The position numbers and the translations under genes are program-made. DNA of 64,000 nucleotides from Sequoia sempervirens (Eukaryota > Streptophyta > Pinopsida > Cupressales > Cupressaceae), in assembly GCA_007258455.2 (NCBI GenBank), contig VDFB02262721.1, forward strand, positions 62,001-126,000. The letters run 5' to 3'. Below, piece by piece: positions 44,052-56,006 of the stretch; position 1 is the first letter of the stretch; each line of letters opens with the position of its first letter. Under the pieces are notes generated by a model. The model was not told the origin of the DNA. It saw only the letters and a program-made list of their open reading frames with translations, and did no database searches.

Positions 44052-44929
44052 AAGCACGTTTGCTCCATTTTGACTCATACCCAAATAAGATATGTCAAGG
44101 GTTTCTCTATGGCTTGGGGCCAAATAGGATATAGGAAGGGTATAAGATACTGTTGGATATGATAATGATGTCTACAATAAATGATTATAACGTGCATTTG
44201 TACAGTTAGGGCTAAGCTTGTTTTAAACCATTATACTGAAAAAAGACGTAACTCTGTGGTAAAAACTTTTATAATATTAAAGACATAATATACTATGCTT
44301 TTAGATCGTATGTCTTTTCTCTTTTCCTATGGATTATGATTTAAGTAGGCAAATTTATCGATAAAATATTTGGCCTAAGCGGTTTCAATGTATGCAATGT
44401 TTGCATTTGTTCTGCAAAATGTTAATGTGAACCCTGTAATGGTTAAAGAGGTTCCGCCCATTTATCTAAAATGGCATTTTGATTTAACCTAATTGGTTTT
44501 AGAGTAAGTATAGTTTGCATTTGTACTACTGAATGTTAATGTAAACCCTACTTTGGCTATTAGGGTTCCACCTATTTTTCTAATTTGGCATTTTGATCTC
44601 AAGTTGCCCTACAAAGGCTATGGTTAAGCTTAAATTATTTTGGGCCAATTTTCATAAGGTCCATGGTTCTTGTAACCACATTTATTTTGTCAGTTGATTG
44701 ACATTTTATGTGTTAAAATTGTGCCTTCTGGCAATTAATGATTGGGTTGTGCTTATGATTAATCCATCTTGGTCATTTTCCTGAGTCATTTACTTCCCCT
44801 GGGTTAGCGATTCACAACCCTTGGTGCATGTGCATCAATTTAGCTTCTAGACCCCTTCTTTAACTTTTCAAAATGGGTCATTTCTTTGTCATTTTTCCTA
44901 TTGCTACAGTCTTACAGAAAATCCCAAAT
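44052..44929. other. Spacer between copies A and B, with a direct repeat
   Basis: Non-coding AT-rich sequence, including the direct repeat at 44398-44606. No other feature seen. Confidence 0.5.
44398..44606. repeat. Two diverged direct repeats of about 114 bp
   Basis: The unit from about 44398 (GTTTGCATTTGTTCTGCAAAATG to GGCATTTTGATTT) recurs from about 44512 with GTTTGCATTTGTACTACTGAATG, AAACCCT, GGTTCC(G/A)CC and GGCATTTTGATC. Divergence is about 20%. Confidence 0.8.
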
Positions 44930-45448
44930 ATGGAGACTCCCATTTTGCTTACTTGTACCAAGACCCAAGCAACATTCCTTGGGCATATTTCAAATTGTCG
45001 TTTGAAAGGCTTGTTGCTAAACCCTGACTCCTTAACCGTTAAGGTTGTTAAAATGGTGTTAGGGAGGATTTTTATTGCCACCAATGAAAGATATCGAGTG
45101 AACTCAAATATTACTTCACGTTTTGTAGCTTCCTTACTAAATCTCCATGCAAACAAGGAGCTTATTTATCACTTGACCTAGCACGTTTTTAAGCCCGAGT
45201 TCCTTCAATGTTTGCACATGATCGTGGATGATGCTCAAGGTGAGGGGATTCCTCACCCCTAGGATTTTACATTCACCGGTCTAAAGCCCATCACCCTACT
45301 TTTGTTTTTGGTCGATGCAAAAGATGCGAGTTATTGGGAGCATCGTCTTTGTGCTAAAAAAGACTATGATTTTCTTAAGCGTTTATACCAGCTTATACCT
45401 ATTCAAGATTCTGCTTGGATTGCACACTTCATTGCTTGTGAAGCATAA
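44930..45448 (+). pseudogene. Unknown 172-codon protein, copy B
   Basis: Runs from METPILLTCTKTQATFLG to TAA at 45446, 519 bp, the same as copy A. TAG stops at 45179-45181 (after YHLT, where the LINE-borne relative has Gln) and about 45259 (after IPHP) break it; CAG-to-TAG changes would explain both. Conserved pieces: GHISNCRLKGLL, VKMVLGRIF, RYRVNSNITSRFVASLLN, EGIPHP. An ATG 57 bp upstream in frame exists at 44873. Family and function not recognised. Confidence 0.6.
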
Positions 45449-46079
45449 GATCACCGATTATTTTGAGTATTGGAATCATATGTAAATACTCGTCGAGTTT
45501 TCATGTAACTTTTAAAGTTTAACCAAGGTTTGTCAACAAACTTCATGTAAGTAATTTGAGACTTTTTATAATATGAGCCCAAGGGATTATTCAAAATAGC
45601 TTAAGGCTTTTCTTGTGCCAATTATAATGATAATTCCATGCCTCTTCCTTTTCGTTTCCCTTTTTCAAGAATGAGTTGAGATGGATGAATTGTTACAATT
45701 GTGTTTCTTTCTACTTAAATGTGTTATATATCTGATGTTGTGAGGTTCAAATTTTAAATATTTGTGATTAAGGTCATTAATTTCAATATGTTGTAAGGGT
45801 TGTTATTGTCCTAACCGGGCCTTGGATATTCTTTTGTTGTTGTGGTGCTCGCTAGGTGCCAAGGTTGATTGCCCAGTAACTAATAATGTTGTCATAGCTT
45901 GATTAAATGTTTAAATTCATAGTGCTTCGATGTGTATGTTTTTAATAATTGTTCCACATATGTATTGATACCAGTTTGGGTTCAAAGATGCATACCTACC
46001 TTATATTGCAATCATTTTGAGAGAAAAGGCATACCTCGAACTAGGCCTCTTTACCTTCCTTGAAAGTTATTGATGGTTT
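45449..46079. other. Spacer, no gene seen
   Basis: AT-rich. It may include the 3' UTR of the adjacent minus-strand LINE, but no T-run (A-tail on minus) or target duplication marks the edge. Confidence 0.4.
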
Positions 46080-46290
46080 AGCCTCTTCGTTTACTTTCCT
46101 TCTGAATTAATGCACCTAAGTCTTGCCATACCTCCTCACTTGTTGCGGTTAAACAAGTCTCTGATTGATTAATCTTGTGGTTTTCCAGTTTATCTATCGC
46201 CCTATTTGCTTCCCTATAAACATGACTCACTGACACGACCTGTAGTTCTTCCTTAAGTTCTTTAAACTTGTTGACTTTTGATTGAAGTTG

Positions 46291-46653
46291 TCAAGCTCCA
46301 ATTTGGCTTTTAGTAATCACACTCACAGACACTGTTGAGTCACTTTCAATCGCAATTGAGATTAGTCCCTTCTCTTTGCATAGTAGAAAACCTTGCAGGA
46401 TCCCCTCTATTTCTGCTTCATTGTTTGTTGAGGGAGGGATTTTGATTGATATGGCTGTGACAAGTGCTCCCTTTTCATCTCGAATAATGCACCCGGCTCC
46501 AACCAATCCTGGATTCCCTCGAGAAGCACCATCAGTATTTAATTTGAATCTTCCTAGTGTAGGGGGACACCACTTACCTTTGTCCCTTCTTGTCTTTTGG
46601 TCCGGGGCCAATTGAAATACTACTAGGATTTTCAAGTCCACCCAAATCTTCAT
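46291..46653 (-). pseudogene. LINE RNase H domain, well preserved
   Basis: Reads RFKLNTDGASRGNPGLVGAG (catalytic Asp in NTDGAS), CIIRDEKGALV, STNNEAEIEGILQGFLLC (catalytic Glu), IAIESDSTVSVSVI (catalytic Asp). This is the plant L1 type of RNase H. The frame is open for 120 codons. A stop follows and further RNase H C-terminal text (VSVSHVYREANRAIDKL) continues in other frames to about 46190. The domain removes the template RNA during target-primed reverse transcription. Confidence 0.88.
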
Positions 46654-47700
46654 TAAACTTTCATCCCAACATGTGAATTTGGTTTTCCTTTGTAGTTTGA
46701 TACGGGCATTAAGCCATTTTCATACACTCCTCTCGATAACTTGTGTGATTTCCTCAACCTTCCTAGCTTTATCCTAGAATATTCTTTCATTTCACTCTTT
46801 CCATAATTCCATATCAGAATTGAGGGTGTTATTTGCCATATTTTCCCCCATAGAGAATCCTTTTCCAAGTTGGGCTAGCTAATGAGTAGTTCTTTTAGTT
46901 TATTATGCCTTGGGGCCATCCATCCTAGTTTATATTGCAACCAATCCTAGCAGTGTGCTGTGAAAGGGTAGTTGAGGAGTAGGTGGTCTAGGTCTTCTTC
47001 ATTCTCATGACACATAACACATTTGCTAGGACCTTCAAAGCCTATTGCTTTCAATATTTCCCTGGTTAGTATTCTTCCATGTAGGGCTATCCAAGTGAAG
47101 ACCCTCGCTTCCAGAAGTACCCCTTTTCCCCAACACAACTCTCTGGCCCAATCACCCTTTTCTTTCCTATCTTGGATTTGGTAGCTCCCAATTTCACTGT
47201 GTATTTGCCTAATTTTTCCCCACACCAAATTATCTCATCCTCTTGAGAGTTAAGATTCACCTTCCTTTCTTTTAATATTTCTTCTAATCTCTTCTTTGCG
47301 CCCTCATCCAGAGGGAGGTCAACTAGGATTTTCCATTGGCAACCCCCATTTGCATCCTGCTTGATATAGGTCTGTACTTCTCTGCTGTATCTATTTTTAA
47401 TGAGATGGATGTGTGGCGCCAGTTTTGGGTATTCCTTTAATGGTTTATATCCACCCCACGAATCCTTCTAAAAGTTTGCCCTTCCTCCATCATTGATTTT
47501 CCAAGTGATATGGTTAGTTATTACATTCCTTGAGTTTTGCATGAAGTTCCAAATGTGAGAGCCATTTTTTGCATTGGCTATAGTCAAAATTCTTTTAGGT
47601 TCCAAACTTTCTAGATACTTATTTTGCATTATTCTACACCATAAAAGTGATGGATTGTGATACATTTTCCATACTAATTTCACTCCTAGGGTTGCATTAT
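46654..47700 (-). pseudogene. LINE ORF2 zf-RVT and connector
   Basis: The block 47228-46947 has ARVFTWIALHGRILTREIL and CVMCHENEEDLDHLLLN, the zf-RVT layout (W...P.K...F.W...I.T, C..C...E...HL). It is followed by IWQITPSILIW (46868-46653), matching IWQLTPSIV of the LINE at 10 kb. Upstream 47683-47468 has GSHIWNFMQNSRNVITNHITW, the connector also seen at 9290-9360. Frames are broken between blocks. Confidence 0.8.
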
Positions 47701-49456
47701 GTAGTCTTAGGTTTCTTATTCCAACACCTCCCTCCTCTTGAGGTCTACATACTCTGTTCCAGTGAATTGGTGGGATTTTATGTTGTTCATTTGAGCCCTC
47801 CCACAGGAAGTGTTTGAGTATGCTTTCTATTCCGACTGAGGCTTTAGATGTTAACTACATGCATGACATTGAATATATAGGGATTGCTGACAATACTGCT
47901 TTGATCATTGTTATCCTCCCTGCTAATGTAAGCCATTTGTCCCTCCAACTTAGAGCTTTATTATTACATATTTCTTTTGCTTATTCCCACAAACTAGTTT
48001 GACACATGCCTTTGAATAAAGGCACACCCAGGTACTTGCAAGGCAACACCTCCACTGAGTACTCTAGTATTTTTGCAATCCATTTTTGTAGGGGTTTCTT
48101 TGTGTGAAAGAAGTATATCTTTGACTTTTCCATGTTTATTTTTTGTCCTGAGATTTCAGTATATTCTTGCAAGAAATCTCTTATATTTTTTTGCTTCTTG
48201 GGTATTAGCCTCACCATATAACATTGTATCAACCATGAACTGTTGTTGGGTAAGGTCTTCTATCCCTTTTTCCACCTACACACTTTTCCATAGACCTTGT
48301 TCTTGTTTAGAAGCAATGTGCCTACCCAGGGCTTCTGCCAAAATAACAAATAAAAAGGGGGAGATTGGGTCTCCTTGCCTTATCCCATTAGAGTTTTGGA
48401 AGAACCCACATGGAGCATTTTTCACTAATATTGAATATCTTGTTGAGGAAATGCATTGGAAGATCATTTGTAGCCATGCTTTATCAAACCCAAAATTTTC
48501 CATGATTCTGATTAACAGTCTCCACCTCATCTTATCGTATGCTTTGCTTATGTCTAGTTTTATCATCATGCTTTGCTTCCTCTCCTTGTTTATTATGTGT
48601 ACAACTTCATTGGCTAGAATGATAGTATCCATGATATCCCTTTCTGGAGTGAAGCCACTTTGGTTTGGTGATATGATCTTTCCTAGTACTTTTTAAAGCA
48701 TGTTTGCTAGAGCTTTGGATAGTATTTTGTAGATATTATTGCATAGTGAAATGGGACAATAGTCCCCGAAGGTCTCACATACTTCCTTCTTGGGTAGTAG
48801 GACTATCATAGTGTTGTTTAAGTCTTTTACAAATTTTGTGTTTCCTGAAATCTTCTATTAGTTCCCATATTTTGTCTACAAGAAAGTGCCAACACTTTTG
48901 ATAGAAGAAAGTTGGATACCCATTAGGTCTAGGAGCTTTGTTAGGGTGGAGTTGAAAGGTCACAACCTTTATTTCTTTTGTAGAGAAAGGTTTTGTTAGC
49001 ATCTAGTTATCTTTTGGTGTAATCAATTTGGGTATATTGGCTAAGACTTTGTTATCATTAAGAACTTCCTTATCACCCTCTGGAGCCAAGACCTTTTTGT
49101 AGAATGAAACTGCCTCTTCCTCAATAGCATCTTGCTCCTAGATCAGAATGCCTTCGACTAATCAAATACTAGATATCTTTTTTTGAGATTTTTTAATCTT
49201 GGATGTGTTATGAAAGAACTTTATATTACCATCCCATTTTGTTAACCATATTTCCCTGGATTTAGCATGCTAGTACGCCTCTTCTCTGACTAGGGTCTCC
49301 TCATATTCTGCCAAGAGTGATTTCTCTTTCAGGTAATCCTCTTGGATCATACCTTCCTTGATAACTTTCTTATTTAGGATAGATAGCTCTTCTTCCAACC
49401 TTTATTTTTTCTGAGAAGATGTTTTTGAAGACTTCCTTATTCTAGATTAGTAGCTT
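47701..49456 (-). pseudogene. LINE ORF2 reverse transcriptase, inactive
   Basis: RT motifs on the minus strand: LHPNKAPRPNGYPTFFYQ (49002-48775; family usual GPDG), MIKLDISKAYDKMRWRLL and GIRQGDPISPFLFVILAEAL (48632-48276), then a catalytic box that reads QQFMVDTMLYG near 48240 instead of LQFADDTLL.G, so the first catalytic Asp and its Ala are lost. The thumb part has LPCKYLGVPLF (48232-47981). Several frame changes. Confidence 0.85.
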
Positions 49457-50314
49457 TTACTTTATGTGTTTCAATTTGCACATGAAGATGAAACTCTTGG
49501 TCCCCATATACTTGGGAGCTTCTTTCCACCATTTTTTAATTGTTTCGATTAGATTGTCCATTATGAACCACATTTTTTCCATTTTAAAACAAGACCTTGC
49601 ATGCTTGTTTTCCTCTGTTATTGATACTTTAACTAGGTAGTGGTTTGAACCAACCAGTGGTAGAATTTTTGCCTCTATTGATTGATCATCGTCCATCTAG
49701 TTTTGCGAGTACAAGAACTTGTCTAGTTTCTCTTTTATGCAACCATTCCCATTCCTCTTGTTTGACCAGGTGTAAATTCCATTTTTAATTGGTGCCTCCA
49801 TGAGATTTTTATGGCAGAGGAACACTCCAAAGGTTGCCATTGAGGGGGAGGTCATCCTATTACCTCCCCACTTTTCTTCTATACACAGTACTGTGTTGAA
49901 ATCCCCTCCAACTATTATTTTTTGCTTGTCTATTAGGGTGATTTGTTGACTTAATGTGTTCCATAGTTTCTCTTTTTCCATGTTCCTGGTAGGCCCATAG
50001 ATATTGAAAAGGTAAAAACTTGTATTATCTTTTACACCCTTGATATTGTACAACATCCAGTGTGGTTGTCTTTCAATAATGTTCACCTCAACAAAATTGC
50101 TTTTCCAAAGTATTCCTAGTCCTCCAATGGTTCTAAAGGCTTTAAAATATGCTTCCTCCCAACCCAAGATGTTAATTTTTTTCTTATTTACCTCTTCCAT
50201 CTTGGTCTCTTGTAGGAGTATGATGTTTGTATCTACTTTCACTATTTTTCGTGTAATTAGATGCCTTTTATTTGGGGCATTCAGGCCCCTAACATTCCAT
50301 GTTGTAATCTTCAT
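49457..50314 (-). pseudogene. LINE ORF2 endonuclease
   Basis: Starts MKITTWNVRGLNAPNKRHL at 50314. The 205-codon block to 49697 is open and shows LLQETKM (metal-binding Glu), NIYGPTRN, VGGDFNTVL (GDFN), TWSNKRNGNG, EKLDKFLY. After a stop the end continues with LPLVGSNHYLV (49696-49457), where the catalytic SDH is SNH. It would nick target DNA for reverse transcription. Confidence 0.85.
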
Positions 50315-51914
50315 GGTTCTTCATGTTGGGGGTGCTTTGCCCCTTTAATGTATTGAAGGAAGTTTTTTATACTCTTTAGACCTTTCTCATGAGCCATCTC
50401 CTCCATGATTTGCTTCTTTAGTAAGTCCAGGAATTGAGTTACTGTTTGACTTATGCTTCTATTCTCTATTATGTCTAGTTCATCAATTTCTTCGTCTTCA
50501 CTTTTTGATAGAAGACCTTCTAGTGCCTCCATTGGTTGTTTGTGTGGTCACCTTCTGCCCTGAGGAGTGGTTTTCATTTTTTTCTGACTGTCTACATCCT
50601 TTTGTTGTCTCCTTAGAGGGAGGCTTCTCTTGCCTAGGGCTTGGGTTAATGGTAATTTTGTGTTAGACTCCTATGCATTTCTTTCCTTGGGACTTATGAT
50701 TACTGCCTGATTTATGACTGGGTTTATCTTGGAGATAGGAGACTTGACCACTTTTTTGGATTCATTAGTTTCCTTTTTCCTCTGAATCTGCCTAAGTTTT
50801 GGGGGGGCCTTTGGATTTCTTTGCTAACGTCTTTTGGTGGAATTTTATGTTTGGGCTCCCTTCGGTCCTCTATTTCAATGCCCTACTTCCATAATCCTGC
50901 TTTTGTTCTAAGATTAATTTCCTTAGGGATATCTTTAATTGCTGCTACTTTAATTCTGGTGTAGAGGTAGGAATTCTCTTTTAACAATGGGGCATCAAAT
51001 TCCACTAATGCACCCAAGGATCTATCAATTTTTTCCAAACATCCTTTTCACTAGAATTCAAGGGGAAGATTATAGAGTCTTAACCATTTTGCTTCTGAGT
51101 ATGATGTATATGATTGAGGATTGAAATTTTCTTCCCATTTTTGTGCGTAGATCGTTTGTCCTTCTATCTCCCAAGTGCTTTGGTCCAGAGCCTTGTCTCA
51201 GTTTTTTGTAGAAAGGAAGACCACTATGAAAAATCCTTTAGGAAGGAATTTAATTCTGTGGTTTTGTTTAATACTCTATCTTTCCCATTCCTCAATTTAT
51301 TTCATTCCCTTTTTATGTCCTATAATTTTACAGATTATGGCTAGGTCTTCCAAATTTTCAGTGTCCTCCTATGTTTCCTTTTAGACATCCATTTTGATTG
51401 GTTCCTTTATCCCAACTTCTTCCACTTTTTCAGTTCAGTGTTTGCTTTATTCCTTCCTTCTTTGGCTCTGGTCCTTTATTGGTTTGAATTTGGAGGGCTT
51501 TAGTTTTGGGTACCTTTTGCCCTGCTTCCACCCATCTGCCTGCTAGCTTTTAGGGTTTACAAATTCTTCTTTTCTTAGGTAGGTTGTTCATAATTTCTTC
51601 TTGTCTATTTCAATATTGTTCGGCCATGTGATCAAATGCAATTTCCTGAAATCAACTTTATATTTCCCTTCCTCTATTTCAATTAATCTTCTTCTTTGTG
51701 GATCTTCCTTCCTTTCTTGTTCCTTAGTTATGTTTTTGTTTGCTTTTATATCTCTTATGTTAGGGTCCTTGTCTTTTACCTTCGCAGAGTTGCTAATTGT
51801 AGGTCTTTTTGAAATTGAATCCCACATATTTTGCATTCTTGTTTTTTCCATAGAATTCACATGAAGTTTGTATCCAAACATTTTTTGCAAGCAGAGCAAA
51901 ATTTGATCCATCAC
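50311..51914 (-). pseudogene. LINE ORF1 (DUF4283-like), decayed
   Basis: From MMDQILLCLQKMFGYKL (51914) through a Lys-rich segment (51750-51600), then broken text with GPKHLGDRRT and SEAKWLRLYNLPLEF near 51060-51200, which is the DUF4283 end pattern (W.R..NLPLEFW). The C-terminal block 50532-50311 is acidic and helical (LEGLLSKSEDEEIDELDII) and stops with TGA overlapping the ORF2 ATG. Confidence 0.65.
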
Positions 51915-52666
51915 TTTTATTTCTTATTAATAATGACAAATGTTTTAATTTTTGTTGTTACTGTGAATTACTATCTTTATGTTGAAGTAACTATTTTTAG
52001 TAAATGAAGTAAATTAATAAGTTTTTACCTATACGATAGTTCATTTTGTGTTGTCTAGTATTGTGTGTATTATTTTTTGCAATATTTAGTGTATTTTTGG
52101 TGTCTTGAAGCATTGTATTGTGTAGAAGGAAAATTAGCGGGTAGTTTTACCTTAGGAATTTTATTGATTGAAAATGCTTTGAAGAATTTAGTAGTGTAGA
52201 TTTGCTTTCTTAGAAATGCCAATTAGTTTAAATTTTTTGTTTCCTTTCTCTAACAAATTTTGAATGCTTTCCATAGTTTAAATTTTAAATATTTTCCTAG
52301 TTTATATTTTAAATGTTTTCATGGTTTAGATGTTATTTTTTCATAACCATTCGTTTTATTTTGTAGCATTAAAGATAATCACTAGAATGAGATACTCGAT
52401 TGCCTATTACATATAATCATTAGGCACCACTTGAATTGAAACATAACAATTTACAAAAGTATGAGGTTTGACAACACCTCGTCAAGGGGTATGCTAGATG
52501 ATAGAGCCTCAATTAATGTAGTCCCCTTCTCCCTTCTATAGAAAATGGAAGATGGGGAGATTAACATTATTGAATCCTAAATAACATTAATGAGGAGGTT
52601 ATAAGCAAAGGTACGGGCATGTCTTGCATGGGTCAAAAAATCAAAAAGCACACTAAGGTGTAGAAT
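51915..52666. other. AT-rich spacer, no gene seen
   Basis: T-rich, may include the 5' UTR of the minus-strand LINE in its first part. No features recognised. Confidence 0.4.
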
Positions 52667-53848
52667 TTGGAGAGTCTCCATGCCTTCTTCCGAGAAAATG
52701 AAAAGCTAGTCAAATTGCACATCGGATTCAAACGAAGCTCATTGTTGAAGCCATGGGACCAGGTTTGTATAGCTATCATGGAGTACATTACCTTTGAGGG
52801 GAGGCTTAAGGTTTACTATTTTTATCATTTTCCTTTGTTAAACCATCTTATACATAGGATGCTCATATGTTTTTTATTCTTCTTACTTTCTTCTCTTGAA
52901 AGCTCTATGAGGGAAGTTGTGGATTTAGCGGCCAAAAACCCTAACAAACCACCCCCTGCACCAAGGTCTCATTTTGTGCCTATACCACTTTCACTTGGCC
53001 CTCTGTCCTCCTAAACCCATCTCGACTGTTGGAATTGAGGAACATGAAACCTTTGACCACTCCCCTGATAAACCCTCCCCGATCGCTTCAGTTGGGCCTA
53101 AAATAAAGACCCCCTCTATGGGTTGTCAACCCCTCGAGGATCCTAAAATTAAACCCCTGACAAAAAATAAAAAATGTGGCACGAGCTTAGCTTAGTCAAA
53201 AGCTACAACTGAGCTATGTGAGCTAAAAAACACACCCTCTAAGAAAGACAGTAAACTGCCTGCCAAGACCAAGCCCGAACCAAAAAAGGGTGAGAAGGGC
53301 ACCCCTTGCTAGGTTGAGGAATCACCCACAAACATCGAAGATGGGGAATCTGCTGATAGAGACTCCCATGGTGATACGGTGGTTGCAACCAATGTTGATG
53401 TGGGGACTGAGCAAACTAGTGTCAGAAGATCTACAAGCTGACAAAGAACAAGGAGGTGTAGGTGGACGAGATTTCCAACAGTTCTGAGTAGAATGGCGGT
53501 AAAGAGGAGAGTAGACACGATACTATTGAAGAGGCCAACGAGTTTGTGGATGGGTCGAGCCATTTCTCTGAGTGAAACAACATGATCCTCGAGGAATCCA
53601 CACTGGAGTCCTCAGATCATTTGACTCGGATTGAGGTGACTAACAAGGTGGAAATGAATAAGGGAGAAGAGATTAATAATTTGCTGACTTGGGTTGATAA
53701 ATTGGAAAAGAAATTTACCAGGCTGACACACTTCATGATCAAGGTCATACACTGCTCAATTGTTACCCTATCCGAGGTGTTGAAGGAGGAGGTCAACAAG
53801 AAGACTGCGAAGGAGGATTCTAGCAAGAAGTGGGTGGGGATGATGTGA
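52667..53848 (+). pseudogene. Decayed unknown protein, Pro/Lys-rich with coiled-coil end
   Basis: First block (52667-53014, 115 aa): MEYITFEGRLKVYYFYHFPLL, then a hydrophobic stretch and PPPAPRSHFVPI. After a frame change it goes on with a Pro/Ser/Thr/Lys-rich linker (KPISTVGIEEHETFDHSPD, KDSKLPAKTKPEPKKGEKG) and ends with a helical block (53582-53848) LLTWVDKLEKKFTRLTHFM and LKEEVNKKTAKEDSS. The plan (globular part with E..L.G..K.YY, low-complexity linker, coiled coil) recalls U3 ORFs A-C of the LTR element, but similarity by eye is weak. The 3' side reaches about 54100 with a short hairpin GGGTATTGCACCC (54052-54064), similar to the one near the end of the LINE at 34714. Confidence 0.4.
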
Positions 53849-54100
53849 TGAAACAACTCTTTGAGGAGTGGGAGGGTTCAACTAATTAATGGGTGGGGTG
53901 TGTGTTGTTGTTGGGTGGGATTTCCTTTTGCTGTCTATCCACTATTTTTGTAAGTTTTTCTAGTGTCTTTCTGTTGTTCCTGTAACTGGACTATATGTTG
54001 TTAGTTTTTGGTATTTGATCTAACTTTGGCCCTCTAGGCTCCTTTGTTAAAGGGTATTGCACCCTGTAAATGCAACTTATCTTCTCAAAAGCATTAACAA

Positions 54101-55750
54101 ACTAAGACAACTTGAAGGTGACCATCAATGGAAATATTACCCCCCCTACAATATTTGGTTGAATTATTGTCCCTACATTATTCTACATCATAAATAAGGG
54201 TACTAGTTATAAACTACTTATGAGATGACCATGGATTCATACAATGAAGTCTATTATTTTCATACTATTTTAGGATATTTGTTTCCTCTATTTAGGATGA
54301 ACCTCCATAGCAAAAGGGGATCCTAATCCATTTGATATATTCAAGGAAAAAAGAGCCAAGAAGAAGCATGAGATTCATATTAATTATGAACTCCCAACTA
54401 ATTATATTAACACTCTTTCCTCCTCTACTTTTTTCAAAAAGGTTTAGACACCAAAAACTAAATCCCATGTGACTCAACCTAAAGCTTGACCTAAAAAAGG
54501 TGAAATTTTTAGAGCTATTATATTTTTTTCTACTAAAACATCTACTAAAATTTCATGACTATTAAGACAAGATCATCCTTTTATTTTTCTATTCGGTGCA
54601 CATTTTATGGAACCTATGTTCCATCTAAGGTTATGACTATTTTAGGTGATAATATTAGATATATCTATGTGGTTGAGCTATGTATGATGAAGAGTTGGAT
54701 TCTTTTGAGAGATCCTCCAATGGATCTTCCAAAAAAACTTCAAGAACTTCATTCCTCCTTGTCCACTTATAAGCTATTGATTATATTAAAGCCTCAAATT
54801 CCCCTCCCTATGGAGGAAGATAATCTTAGATAGAATATATTTTAAACTCTCACAAGAAGAAATGGAAGTTGTAGATGAGGTCCATGGTTCTAGAAGAAAG
54901 AAGATAATTTGAGTGACAATTAGAATGAATAATACACAAGTGTTTTTTTTGTCATGACTAATGTACAATCACTACTTCATGGACGTGCACACCTATAAGG
55001 ATTGGAGTTGTAACATATATTTTGATCTTAGGAAAATGAGAACAATGTATAAGACATATGAAGTGTTTTGTGCCTTCTCGAGCTATGTGGCCCATTATAG
55101 AGGTGTTATTATGAACTATGAGCTTATCACCAAATATAGTGCAAAAATGGGTTACCTATCTAATGGATGGAGTGTTACAGATTGTTTATCAATTTTTTCA
55201 ATAAGATTTATATACTTTATTAGAGCCATATTATATTAAAAAAGATCTAGGTAATGGTGTCTTTCACTTATGCACTATGTAAGGTGAACAGTTTGCAAAG
55301 ACTATTAATGCCTTTCATCATAAAAGATATTATGTTTAGATCATTGCAGTTTTCATTTTATATTTCATGGTAGTATGGTGCTTCTGGTTTGCACAACATA
55401 TCTTGTTTTCCTTGCTTGTAATAGTTTCAAGTATCTATTTTGGGTTATTTCCAAACTTCATACTTTTTTGTATGAAATATTATCATTATCACTCCTTTTT
55501 AGCCTTTCTTACATACATTGTCTTGTATTGAGTGGGAACTTCATGGTTAGTCTATACTTGCATATCCTCCCTTATTTGGATATAAAATCTTACATGTTTA
55601 TCTTGTAAGCTTGTAAATAAAACCTCCTAGTTCACACCTTATTAAGGGTAGAGAATTGAAGAGTTATCCTACTATTGAGGCAAGTTGATGAAAATATCAT
55701 AATTAAAACCCATTTAATTCAAAATAATTTATTTCTAAGGAAATACATTC
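54101..55750. other. AT-rich sequence, no assignable gene
   Basis: Plus-strand pieces (54555-54833; 54961-55239; 55375-55608) are hydrophobic, unrelated in frame and without motifs. They may be remains of an old element. Nothing specific can be claimed. Confidence 0.35.
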
Positions 55751-55760
55751 CTAGCCTTAG

Positions 55761-56006
55761 TCTTTGGAGATAAGACCTCACATCTTCTTGGTTGTGTAAG
55801 GTCTAGATTGGGGGGTGTGATCTAACCTCACACACATTCAATTACTAGATACACATTCTTTAGCATTTAGTGATGAACCCTTGAACCTACCTAGTTGCAT
55901 GTGCTAAGGATAACGAATGGAGTTCCCTTAGTTTCTCTTGTCTAGCCTTTGAGGGTGAGCCCTTGCTTCCTCTTGGTTGTATGGGGCTAGGCTTGGGGGA
56001 TCACAC
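55761..56006. repeat. Pair of diverged direct repeats about 180 bp apart
   Basis: CTTCTTGGTTGTGTAAGGTCTAG with GGGGGTGTGATC (55783-55822) resembles CCTCTTGGTTGTATGGGGCTAG with GGGGGATCACAC (55968-56006). Probably part of an old repeat. Confidence 0.5.

Larger units (their letters stand above)
46080..51914 (-). mobile_element. L1-type LINE on minus strand, nearly complete coding part
   Basis: ORF1 (51914-50311), then ORF2 (50314 to about 46080) with endonuclease, RT, zf-RVT and RNase H, in plant L1 order. The ORF1 stop and ORF2 start overlap as ATGA, just as in the LINE at 4642. Ends could not be fixed, because no target duplication or A-tail is visible. It lacks the third open frame seen in the other LINE. 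Confidence 0.85.

Noticed and set aside
48073..48696. 207-codon plus-strand frame
   Set aside because: It lies opposite the minus-strand RT motifs and is their reverse-complement shadow.
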